DNA of 6,731 nt from Haloarculaceae archaeon (lineage in GTDB: Archaea; Halobacteriota; Halobacteria; Halobacteriales; Haloarculaceae). The position numbers were made by a program, and so were the translations under genes. Every line of letters starts with the position of its first letter. Positions within the stretch are counted from its first letter, which is position 1. Positions 1 through 5,827 of the stretch are shown one piece after another. The notes below the pieces were generated by a model. That model saw nothing but the letters and a program-made list of their open reading frames with translations. It did not search any database and was not told where the DNA came from. Location: assembly GCA_018609665.1 (NCBI GenBank), contig JAHENN010000101.1, positions 1-6,731 on the forward strand, read 5' to 3'.

Positions 1-1136
1 ACTACCGGCGGGCGTCGGTGTCGCCGCCGCCGGCGGCCAACGAACGCGAGTGGGGCTACATCACCTGGAGCGACGGCGGCACGACGATGGTGCGGCACCG
101 CTCGCATCTGGACCTCGTCGGCGGCGGCGACCTCGAGGGGTTCCTGGCGGGCGAACGGCCGCGACACGTCTACTTCTCGGCGGGCCGGTACGACGACCCC
201 GGCGCCGACAGCATGGGCGGGAAGGGGTGGCGCGGCTCGGACCTCGTCTTCGACCTGGACGCCGACCACCTGCCGGGCGTCGACCCCCAGACGGACGGCT
301 ACGCGGCGATGCTGTCGGCGTGCAAGGACGCGCTGTTGCGGCTGCTGGACCTGCTGGAGTCGGACTTCGGCTTCGAGGAGCTGACGGTCGTCTTCTCCGG
401 CGGCCGCGGCTACCACGTCCACGTCCGCGACCCGGGCGTCCAAGAGCTCGACCGGCGGGCCCGCCGGGAGGTGGTCGACTACCTCCTCGGCGAGGGGATA
501 GATTTCGACGACGTGGTGCGGACGGAGGCGGTCGCCGGCAGCGCCGGCCGCTCCTCGCCGGCCCAGAAGCGCTCGCTACCGTCTGGCGGATGGGCCGGCC
601 GGACCCGCGACCGGCTCGAGGCGTTCGTCGACGAGCTGCTGGCCGCCGACGAGTCGACGGCCCTCGAGCGGCTCCGGAGCTTCGACGGCATCGGCGAGGG
701 GAAGGCGACGGCGGCGCTGTCGGCCGCCCGCGACAACCGGGCGGCGCTGGCGGCGGGCAACGTCGACGTCCACCCGGCGGTGTACAGCGTCGCGCGGAAG
801 CTGTTCGAGGAGGTCGTCGCGGAGGAGACGGCGCCGATCGACGAGCCGGTCACGACGGACATCAACCGGCTCATCCGGCTGCCGGGGAGCCTCCACGGCG
901 GCAGCGGCCTCGCCGTCCGGCGCATCGACCGCGCCGACGTCGACGACTTCGACCCGCTGGTCGACGCCGTCCCCGAGACGTTCGTCGGCAACGACATCAC
1001 CGTCCACGTCCGGGAGCCGACGACCGTCGAACTCGGCGGCGAAAGCTTTAGTTTCTCCGAGGGTGTGCACTCGTTGCCAGAGTACGCGGGCATCTTCGCG
1101 ATGACCCGCGGTCACGCAACCAAGGCCGGAGAATGA
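1..1136 (+). CDS. priS: DNA primase small (catalytic) subunit PriS, 5' end cut off by window edge
   Basis: Catalytic subunit of the archaeal/eukaryotic-type primase, which with PriL makes primers at the replication fork. Reading is open from base 3 (preceded by two bases of a Tyr codon), giving Tyr-Arg-Arg-Ala-Ser before the first in-frame GTG at 18. Haloarchaeal PriS proteins have a like Tyr-Tyr-Arg-Arg stretch about 20 residues from their start, so GTG 18 is probably internal. Numbering from GTG 18, the catalytic motif DLDAD is at 79-83, SGGRGYHVHV at 127-136, and the third acidic residue is likely Asp281 in TTDINRLIRLPGSLHGGSG. These motifs bind metal and nucleotide in the family. A helix-hairpin-helix-like GIGEGKA is at 224-230. 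Only one Cys (102) is visible, so no Cys-based zinc knuckle is evident. The stop overlaps the GINS start as ATGA. The identification is very secure; only the missing start is open. Confidence 0.96.
   Translation, partial: YRRASVSPPPAANEREWGYITWSDGGTTMVRHRSHLDLVGGGDLEGFLAGERPRHVYFSAGRYDDPGADSMGGKGWRGSDLVFDLDADHLPGVDPQTDGYAAMLSACKDALLRLLDLLESDFGFEELTVVFSGGRGYHVHVRDPGVQELDRRARREVVDYLLGEGIDFDDVVRTEAVAGSAGRSSPAQKRSLPSGGWAGRTRDRLEAFVDELLAADESTALERLRSFDGIGEGKATAALSAARDNRAALAAGNVDVHPAVYSVARKLFEEVVAEETAPIDEPVTTDINRLIRLPGSLHGGSGLAVRRIDRADVDDFDPLVDAVPETFVGNDITVHVREPTTVELGGESFSFSEGVHSLPEYAGIFAMTRGHATKAGE
1040..1052 (+). promoter_or_regulatory. Possible internal promoter (BRE/TATA-like) inside priS, ahead of GINS
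   Basis: CGAAA at 1040-1044 followed by TTTAGT at 1047-1052 resembles a haloarchaeal BRE plus TATA-like box. It would start transcription near 1075-1078, about 55 bases before the GINS start. The islet is AT-rich within an otherwise GC-saturated gene. It uses the only TTT Phe codon I can find in the visible priS, beside an AGT Ser codon. The match is partial, and chance or a local codon quirk remains possible. Confidence 0.3.
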
Positions 1137-2113
1137 ACCTCGACGAACTCCAGTCGGTGCAGGCCCGCGAGCGGCAGTCCAGCGACCTCCAGCACCTGCG
1201 GCCGTCGTTCTACCGGGAGGTCGGCGAGTTCGTCGAGCGGCTCTCGGAGGAGCGCGCCCGCGCCGTCGAGGCGGCCGACGACCCCTTCTCCTCGCCGGAG
1301 GTGCGGCGGCTCACCGACGACATCGAGACCGCCGAGCAGACCGTCGAGGCCATCTACGAGCGCCGGGTCGGCAAGGTGGTGAAGAAGGCCTCCATCGCCG
1401 CCGCCGGGATGCCCGTCGACGACGACGGGCTCACCGACGAGGAGGAGGCGCTGTTCGAGGACCTCGTCGCCCGCATCGAGCGGAACCGCGAGGCCGTCCT
1501 GTCGGCGACCGACGGCGAGGGGCCGTCGGTGTCCTGTTCGGTCGACGCCGAGGCCGACGCCGACGCGGAGCCGGACGTCGAGGCGGCCGCTCCCGATGCC
1601 GGGCGAGAGCCGTCGCCGTCGGGTGACGAGCCGCCGGTCGACACGGACGTCAGCGCCGCGGAGCTGATGGGGACCGACGACGGGCCGCCGTCGAACGGGG
1701 AGACGGCGGATGGGCCCGCGAACGCGGAGCCGTCTGCGGCGGAGGGGTCGGCGGCCAACCCTGCCCCCACTCCTGCGCCGCAGGAGCCGTCGCCGCCGAC
1801 GGCCGAGGAGCCGCCGTCGTCTGCCGACGGGTCGCCAACGGAGCGCGCCAACGCCGAGAGTGGGTCGGAAGACGAGACGGAGGACGCGACGACCGACGCC
1901 GGCGGGCCGGAGCGCCGGTCGGCGGCCGACCCGACCGACGAGGAATCGTCGATTCCGGGGCTGCCGCGGACGACGGTCCGGATCACCGACGACGTCGGCG
2001 AGGTTGTCGGCGCCGACGACCGGGACTACGACCTCGGCGCGGGCACCGTCGTCACGCTGCCGGAGCCGAACGCCGAGGTGCTGGTCGACAAGGACGCCGC
2101 CGAACGGCTATAG
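1133..2113 (+). CDS. GINS complex protein, Gins51 type (A domain, long acidic linker, B domain)
   Basis: GINS links the MCM helicase to primase and polymerase and, with the Cdc45/RecJ-like protein, forms the archaeal CMG-like helicase. The helical A domain spans about residues 1-123 (MNLDELQSVQ..., then charged helices to about 120). A linker of about 150 residues (124-275), rich in Ala, Pro, Ser, Asp, Glu and Gly, follows and is probably disordered. A small beta-rich B domain (about 279-326) contains TVRITDDVGEVVGADDRDYD and TVVTLPEPNAEVL. The A-then-B order is the Gins51 (Sld5/Psf1-like) arrangement. The 326 residues exceed the roughly 200 of many archaeal Gins51 proteins because of the linker. 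ATG 1133 overlaps the priS stop, so translation is probably coupled. GGAG at 1128-1131 lies too close to the ATG for a normal ribosome binding site. The adjacent primase gene supports the replication role. Confidence 0.88.
   Translation: MNLDELQSVQARERQSSDLQHLRPSFYREVGEFVERLSEERARAVEAADDPFSSPEVRRLTDDIETAEQTVEAIYERRVGKVVKKASIAAAGMPVDDDGLTDEEEALFEDLVARIERNREAVLSATDGEGPSVSCSVDAEADADAEPDVEAAAPDAGREPSPSGDEPPVDTDVSAAELMGTDDGPPSNGETADGPANAEPSAAEGSAANPAPTPAPQEPSPPTAEEPPSSADGSPTERANAESGSEDETEDATTDAGGPERRSAADPTDEESSIPGLPRTTVRITDDVGEVVGADDRDYDLGAGTVVTLPEPNAEVLVDKDAAERL
1502..1957 (+). other. Coding region of a long acidic, low-complexity linker in GINS
   Basis: This part of the GINS gene encodes residues of about 124-275, made almost entirely of Ala, Pro, Ser, Gly, Asp, Glu and Thr with very few hydrophobic residues. 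The one clear hydrophobic island is DVSAAELMG near residues 172-180. Acidic disordered linkers are common in haloarchaeal proteins, and the length of this one is probably variable between relatives. Confidence 0.75.
2108..2113. other. Back-to-back convergent stop codons in palindrome CTATAG
   Basis: TAG at 2111-2113 ends GINS on the plus strand, and the complement of 2108-2110 is the TAG that ends the hydrolase on the minus strand. The two coding regions therefore overlap by six bases with no intergenic space. No T-rich tract or clear hairpin is seen at the junction, so transcripts from both sides probably run into each other. Confidence 0.9.
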
Positions 2114-2866
2114 GAACGACCGGACGGCGTCGTCGAACGCGGCCGGCCGCTCGAGCATCGCCATGTGCGCCGCCGACGCCAGTTCGACGAACTCACAGTC
2201 CGGCAGCTCCGCCGCGAGGTACTCGTGGAAGCGGGGCGGCGTCATCGGGTCGTGCTCGCCGCAGAGCGCCAGCGCCGGAACGTCGACCGCCCCGAGGCGG
2301 TCCCGGACGTCGAAGCGGTCGCAGGTGCGGAAGTCCCGGCGGGTGACGGCCTGCCCGGTCGCGAGCAGGCCCCGCTCGGAGACGTCCGTCAGCTCGTCGT
2401 CGGGGTCGTGGAACAGCACGTCCGGGGCGTGCAGCGAGGCGACGGCGGCCTCGAAGCCGCGGTCCAGCGACTCGAGGAACCCCTCGTCGACGCCCAGCCT
2501 GGCGCCGGTGTCGGCCAGCACCAGCGCCTCGAGGTCGAGGCCCCGCTCGAGGGCGACCCACAGCGCGACGGCGCCGCCCATCGAGTGCCCGCAGAGGACG
2601 CTCGCGCCCGTCGCCTCGCAGACGGCGACGACGTCGTCGGCGTAGGCCTCGAGCGTCTCGGTTCCCGGCTCGGCCTCGACGTCGTCGCTGTCGCCGTGGC
2701 CCGAGAGGTCGACGGCCGCGGCCGGCGGGCCCTCCCGGTCGCCGTACTGCCGGACCCAGACCTCGTGGCTCCCGCCGGCGCCGTGGACGTAGCAGACCCG
2801 GGGGCCGTCGCCGAAGTCGGTCGCGCGGTAGGCGGTCGTCCGGCCGTCGTGGCTGACCGTCTCCAT
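2108..2866 (-). CDS. Alpha/beta hydrolase fold protein, substrate unknown
   Basis: A 252-residue single-domain alpha/beta hydrolase with no visible signal peptide or membrane segment, so probably cytoplasmic. Family landmarks, numbered from the Met at 2866, are VHGAGG at 27-32 (oxyanion-hole HG), DLSGHGDSD at 53-61, the nucleophile elbow GHSMGG at 93-98 with Ser95, the acid Asp206 in GEHDPMTPP, and the base His234 in AAHMAMLERP. The triad is complete, so it should be an active esterase, lipase, haloperoxidase-like or C-C hydrolase; the substrate cannot be told. The frame stays open upstream to a GTG at 3187, but that extension is Arg-rich and unlike a haloarchaeal protein. The chosen start lies about 26 bases downstream of a TATA-like box, which fits a leaderless message. 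It is divergent from the cdc48 operon and convergent with GINS; neither neighbour suggests a pathway. Confidence 0.9.
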   Translation of the reverse strand: METVSHDGRTTAYRATDFGDGPRVCYVHGAGGSHEVWVRQYGDREGPPAAAVDLSGHGDSDDVEAEPGTETLEAYADDVVAVCEATGASVLCGHSMGGAVALWVALERGLDLEALVLADTGARLGVDEGFLESLDRGFEAAVASLHAPDVLFHDPDDELTDVSERGLLATGQAVTRRDFRTCDRFDVRDRLGAVDVPALALCGEHDPMTPPRFHEYLAAELPDCEFVELASAAHMAMLERPAAFDDAVRSFL

Positions 2867-2888
2867 GGCGGCTGCTGGCGCGGTCGGG

Positions 2889-2896
2889 CGATAAAC
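2889..2896 (-). promoter_or_regulatory. TATA-like box of the alpha/beta hydrolase gene
   Basis: Read on the minus strand this is CGTTTATC, an AT-rich island in GC-rich surroundings. Its centre lies about 26 bases upstream of the ATG at 2866, the spacing that places transcription start at or next to the start codon, as in haloarchaeal leaderless genes. No ribosome binding site precedes the ATG, which agrees. Confidence 0.55.
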
Positions 2897-3208
2897 GCCA
2901 CGACTGCCGGCCGTACCGGGCGCTCCGGCGGCCTCGAACTGTTCAGCGGCGGCGTTCGGCGCCGCGTGTCGGGACGACACTCGTCCGGCCCGGTGGCCGT
3001 CGTGGCCGGCGGCCAGCAGCGTCGCCGCGACGGGTGTCCGCTTCGGGTCCGCCCGCGCGACGCTGCTTCCGACGCACCCGGCGACCGGGAAGCGCGTCGA
3101 CCGGGTCGCGAAGACGGCGGCCTGCCCCGGCCCGCCTCGACGCGGAATCAGCCCGAACCGCAATTGTACCGATACTCGTTCAGACACCCCCCGTTCGAGG
3201 GCCGACGA

Positions 3209-3224
3209 GAAAAAGATTTATATA
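3209..3224 (+). promoter_or_regulatory. Strong BRE/TATA promoter of the Hsp20-like/cdc48 operon
   Basis: A purine-rich stretch GAAAAAGA (3209-3216), fitting a TFB recognition element, is followed directly by TTTATATA (3217-3224). This is the best TATA box in the window. Its centre is about 29 bases upstream of ATG 3250, placing transcription start roughly at 3246-3250, so the first gene is probably leaderless or nearly so. Confidence 0.82.
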
Positions 3225-3232
3225 CTACAATC

Positions 3233-3249
3233 ACTAACCCTGAGTTAGT
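3233..3249. repeat. 17-base dyad, candidate operator at the predicted start of the cdc48 operon transcript
   Basis: ACTAAC at 3233-3238 and GTTAGT at 3244-3249 are perfect inverted 6-base arms around a CCTGA spacer. The dyad fills the space between the TATA box and the ATG at 3250, ending on the base just before the start codon. A regulator bound here would cover the transcription start and block polymerase. Binding by a repressor is an inference; no matching regulator is encoded nearby. Confidence 0.5.
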
Positions 3250-3492
3250 ATGACTGGTAACTCACGGTCGGTCAGCGGAGAGGTCAACGGCCTCGTTCGG
3301 CGGTACGACTACGAGGACGGGGCGGTCGTCGTCGCGGACGTCGGCCCGGCCGACGGCCACGCCGAGGTCGTCGACGGGACCGCCGTCGTCGTTGCCGACG
3401 GCGACCAGCAGGAGTTCGACGTGCCGGCCGGCGCGTCCCGTGCAGTTATGAACAACGGAATCGTCACCATCGAGATGGAGGACTCAGCATGA
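3250..3492 (+). CDS. Small Hsp20/alpha-crystallin-like haloarchaeal protein, cotranscribed with cdc48
   Basis: An 80-residue acidic protein without Cys, signal peptide or membrane segment. Its pattern is short beta strands with turns: VRRYDYEDGAVVVADV (16-31), EVVDGTAVVVADG (39-51), QEFDVP (54-59) and AVMNNGIVTIEME (65-77). The last piece resembles the closing strand of alpha-crystallin domains, where a short motif ending in Asn-Gly-Val/Ile-Leu/Val precedes a beta strand. I believe this is a family found in haloarchaea and known only as a domain of unknown function, but cannot name it securely. It is the first gene of the operon, with a strong TATA box, no ribosome binding site and a likely leaderless start. 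Its stop overlaps the cdc48 start as ATGA. An adaptor or chaperone role for Cdc48 is inference from the fold hint and coupling. At 80 residues it would be a minimal domain, lacking the usual Hsp20 arms. Confidence 0.8.
   Translation: MTGNSRSVSGEVNGLVRRYDYEDGAVVVADVGPADGHAEVVDGTAVVVADGDQQEFDVPAGASRAVMNNGIVTIEMEDSA
3477..3481 (+). promoter_or_regulatory. Shine-Dalgarno site for cdc48, inside the upstream gene
   Basis: GGAGG lies seven bases before ATG 3489, within the last codons of the upstream small gene. It is a full match to the anti-Shine-Dalgarno sequence and supports ATG 3489 as the true cdc48 start. It contrasts with the first gene of the operon, which has none. Confidence 0.85.
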
Positions 3493-5762
3493 AGCTCACG
3501 GTCAAGCCCCTCAAGCAGAAGGACGCCGGTCGAGGACTCGCCGCCATCGACCGCGCGGCGATGGCCGAACTCGACCTCGAGAACGGCGACTACATCGTCA
3601 TCGACAGCGGCGACTCCCGGGCGGTCGCCCGCGTGTGGCCCGGCTACCCCGAGGACGAGGCCGAGGGGGTCATCCGCATCGACGGCCGCCTGCGGCAGGA
3701 GGCCGACGTCGGCATCGACGACGCCGTCGAGGTGGAGGCCGCCGACGTCAACCCGGCCAAGCAGGTGACCGTCGCCCTGCCGCAGAACCTCCGCATCCGG
3801 GGCAACATCGGGCCGCACATCCGGGACAAGCTCAGCGGCCAGGCCGTCACGAAGGGCCAGAACGTCCCCTTCTCGCTGGGGCTGGGGCCGCTGTCGTCCC
3901 GCAGCGGCCAGCGCATCCCGCTGAAGATCGCCGACACCGAGCCGAGCGGGACGGTCGTCGTCACCGACTCCACGGAGGTCGAGATCAGCGAACAGCCCGC
4001 CGAGCAGATCGCCGGCCAGGGCGGCGGGTCGACCGCCGGCGTCGACGGCGGGACGCCGTCGGTCACCTACGAGGACATCGGCGGCCTCGAGGAGGAACTC
4101 GAGCAGGTCCGGGAGATGATCGAGCTGCCGATGCGGCACCCGGAGCTGTTCCAGCAGCTCGGCATCGAGCCGCCGAAGGGCGTGCTGCTGCACGGCCCGC
4201 CGGGCACCGGCAAGACGCTGATGGCCCAGGCCGTCGCCAACGAGATCGACGCCTACTTCACCAACATCTCCGGCCCGGAAATCATGTCGAAGTACTACGG
4301 GGAGTCGGAGGAACAGCTCCGGGAGGTGTTCGAGGAGGCCGAGGAGAACGCCCCGGCCATCGTCTTCATCGACGAAATCGACTCCATCGCCCCGGAGCGC
4401 GGCGAGACCAGCGGCGACGTCGAGCGCCGCGTCGTCGCGCAGCTGCTCAGCCTGATGGACGGCCTCGACGAGCGCGGCGACGTCATCGTCATCGGCGCGA
4501 CCAACCGGGTCGACGCCATCGACCCGGCGCTGCGGCGCGGCGGTCGCTTCGACCGCGAGATCGAGATCGGCGTCCCGGACCAGAGCGGCCGCAAGGAAAT
4601 CCTGCAGGTCCACACCCGCGGGATGCCGCTGGTCGACGACATCGACCTCGAGACCTACGCCGAGAACACCCACGGCTTCGTCGGCGCCGACCTCGCGAGC
4701 CTCGCCAAGGAGGCCGCGATGAACGCCCTGAGGCGCATCCGACCGGACCTCGACCTGGAGGCCGACGAGATCGACGCCGAGATACTGGAGTCGATGCGGG
4801 TCACCGAGGCCGACTTCAAGAGCGCCCTGCGGGACATCGAGCCGTCGGCGCTCCGGGAGGTGTTCGTCGAGGTGCCCGACACTACCTGGGACGACGTCGG
4901 CGGCCTCGAAGACACACAAAAGCGGCTCCGGGAAACCATCCAGTGGCCCCTGGAGTACCCCGACGTCTTCGAGACGATGGACGTCGACGCCGCCAAGGGG
5001 GTGCTGCTGTACGGCCCGCCGGGCACCGGCAAGACGCTGCTGGCGAAGGCCGTCGCCAACGAGGCCCAGTCGAACTTCATCTCGATCAAGGGCCCGGAGC
5101 TGCTGAACAAGTACGTCGGCGAGTCCGAGAAGGGCGTCCGCGAGGTGTTCGAGAAGGCCCGGTCGAACGCCCCGACGGTCGTCTTCTTCGACGAGATCGA
5201 CGCCATCGCCGGCGAGCGGGGCGGACGCAGCGGCGACAGCGGCGTCGGCGAGCGGGTCGTCTCCCAGCTGCTGACCGAACTCGACGGCCTCGAAGACCTC
5301 GAGGATGTCGTCGTGATCGCGACCACCAACCGCCCGGACCTCATCGACTCGGCGCTGCTACGGCCGGGGCGGCTGGACCGCCACGTCCACGTTCCCGTCC
5401 CCGACGAGGACGCCCGCCGGCGCATCCTCGAGGTCCACACCCGGGACAAGCCGCTGGCCGACGACGTCGACCTCGACGACGTTGCCGCCCGGACGGACGG
5501 CTACGTCGGCGCGGACCTGGAGGCGCTCTGCCGGGAGGCCTCGATGGCGGCCACCCGGGAGTTCATCGACAGCGTCGACCCCGAGGAGGCCGCCCAGAGC
5601 GTCGGCAACGTCCGCGTGACCGCCGACCACTTCGAGGAGGCCCTCGAGGAGGTCGGCGCCAGCGTCGACGACGACACCCGCGAGCGCTACGAGGAGATCG
5701 AAGCGGAGTTCACCCCCGGCACCGAGCCGGACGACCGCCAGGTCAGCCGGACGTTCCAGTAG
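3489..5762 (+). CDS. cdc48: Cdc48/p97/VAT-type AAA+ unfoldase with two ATPase rings
   Basis: A hexameric cytoplasmic ATPase that extracts and unfolds proteins, often feeding the proteasome. The 757 residues are full length for the family. The N-terminal double-psi barrel spans about 3-85, the second N subdomain 95-170, a Gly-rich linker 175-190, D1 about 195-455 and D2 about 465-725. In D1: Walker A GPPGTGKT 236-243, pore loop KYYG 268-271, Walker B IVFIDE 291-296, sensor Asn339, arginine fingers Arg353 and Arg356. In D2: Walker A 509-516, pore loop KYVG 541-544, Walker B VVFFDE 564-569, sensor Asn614, arginine fingers Arg628 and Arg631. Both rings should be active, and both pore loops keep an aromatic residue. 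The tail ends SRTFQ, similar in position to the HbYX proteasome-binding tail but with Phe for Tyr and Thr before it. The start is fixed by the ATGA overlap and GGAGG. Haloarchaea often carry several paralogs, so the exact one is uncertain. Confidence 0.97.
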   Translation: MKLTVKPLKQKDAGRGLAAIDRAAMAELDLENGDYIVIDSGDSRAVARVWPGYPEDEAEGVIRIDGRLRQEADVGIDDAVEVEAADVNPAKQVTVALPQNLRIRGNIGPHIRDKLSGQAVTKGQNVPFSLGLGPLSSRSGQRIPLKIADTEPSGTVVVTDSTEVEISEQPAEQIAGQGGGSTAGVDGGTPSVTYEDIGGLEEELEQVREMIELPMRHPELFQQLGIEPPKGVLLHGPPGTGKTLMAQAVANEIDAYFTNISGPEIMSKYYGESEEQLREVFEEAEENAPAIVFIDEIDSIAPERGETSGDVERRVVAQLLSLMDGLDERGDVIVIGATNRVDAIDPALRRGGRFDREIEIGVPDQSGRKEILQVHTRGMPLVDDIDLETYAENTHGFVGADLASLAKEAAMNALRRIRPDLDLEADEIDAEILESMRVTEADFKSALRDIEPSALREVFVEVPDTTWDDVGGLEDTQKRLRETIQWPLEYPDVFETMDVDAAKGVLLYGPPGTGKTLLAKAVANEAQSNFISIKGPELLNKYVGESEKGVREVFEKARSNAPTVVFFDEIDAIAGERGGRSGDSGVGERVVSQLLTELDGLEDLEDVVVIATTNRPDLIDSALLRPGRLDRHVHVPVPDEDARRRILEVHTRDKPLADDVDLDDVAARTDGYVGADLEALCREASMAATREFIDSVDPEEAAQSVGNVRVTADHFEEALEEVGASVDDDTRERYEEIEAEFTPGTEPDDRQVSRTFQ
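4192..4220 (+). repeat. 29-base direct repeat, copy 1 (D1 Walker A of cdc48)
   Basis: This stretch is identical base for base to 5011-5039, exactly 819 bases (273 codons) downstream. Both encode the Walker A loop, of D1 here and D2 there. It comes from the ancient duplication of the two rings, but identity at all third positions points to shared strong codon preference or gene conversion. Confidence 0.9.
5011..5039 (+). repeat. 29-base direct repeat, copy 2 (D2 Walker A of cdc48)
   Basis: Second copy of the repeat at 4192-4220, encoding the D2 Walker A loop. Recombination between the copies would delete exactly 273 codons in frame and leave a fused single-ring gene. Confidence 0.9.
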
Positions 5763-5778
5763 GTCGCCCGCCGGCGAC
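5763..5778. terminator. Stem-loop in the convergent gap after cdc48, possible terminator
   Basis: GTCGCC at 5763-5768 and GGCGAC at 5773-5778 form a perfect 6-base-pair stem with a CGCC loop, starting on the base after the cdc48 stop. The 65-base gap to the next convergent gene (5763-5827) has no T-rich run, which archaeal terminators usually need, so a terminating function is weakly supported. The rest of the gap is GC-rich without clear signal. Confidence 0.35.
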
Positions 5779-5827
5779 ACCGGGCGTTCGCCGCGGCCGA
5801 CTCCCGCGCTGCTCGCCGCCGACCCTG

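Larger units (their letters stand above)
2867..3249. other. Divergent intergenic region between hydrolase and cdc48 operon
   Basis: These 383 bases separate two divergent genes. Frames open across them translate into Arg-, Pro- and Gly-rich peptides lacking the acidic bias of the real genes, so I call no protein here. The ends hold the two promoters. Between them are only weak structures: a 6-base-pair stem around a TTCGG loop (2949-2965), two copies of GACCGGG (3083-3089 and 3099-3105), and a short AT-rich patch with CAATTG near 3163-3168. No tRNA or other recognisable RNA gene is seen. A regulatory role for the central part, or a small non-coding RNA, cannot be excluded. Confidence 0.6.

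Noticed and set aside
18..20. GTG as the real start of priS
   Set aside because: The frame is open to the window edge and the residues before it match the usual PriS N-terminal Tyr-Tyr-Arg-Arg region, so the gene is simply cut by the window.
1561..1957. GINS linker as a horizontally acquired or broken segment
   Set aside because: The frame is intact on both sides, A and B domains are both present in the right order, and acidic linkers are usual in haloarchaea.
1354..1986. Ser/Ala-rich open frame on the minus strand opposite GINS
   Set aside because: Its composition is the mirror of the acidic GINS linker, it lacks a promoter, and it is not a plausible haloarchaeal protein.
2949..2965. 6-base-pair stem with TTCGG loop as a structured RNA or terminator
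   Set aside because: Such short GC stems are expected by chance in this composition, there is no T tract, and it lies upstream of both flanking genes rather than downstream.
2867..3187. N-terminal extension of the hydrolase frame up to a GTG at 3187
   Set aside because: The added residues are rich in Arg, Ala and Gly, lack acidic bias and precede a normal family start. A TATA-like box lies within them at leaderless spacing from ATG 2866.
3191..3202. GTTCGAG resembling a tRNA T-loop
   Set aside because: No acceptor stem, D-arm or anticodon arm can be built around it.
2165..3253. Plus-strand open frame opposite the hydrolase running into the cdc48 operon promoter
   Set aside because: It is an Arg/Val-rich shadow of the hydrolase, crosses a strong promoter and overlaps the small gene start.
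3309..4919. Long open frame on the minus strand opposite cdc48 (536 codons)
   Set aside because: It is a reverse shadow caused by GC-rich codon bias. It lies opposite unmistakable Cdc48 sequence and has no family-like motif.
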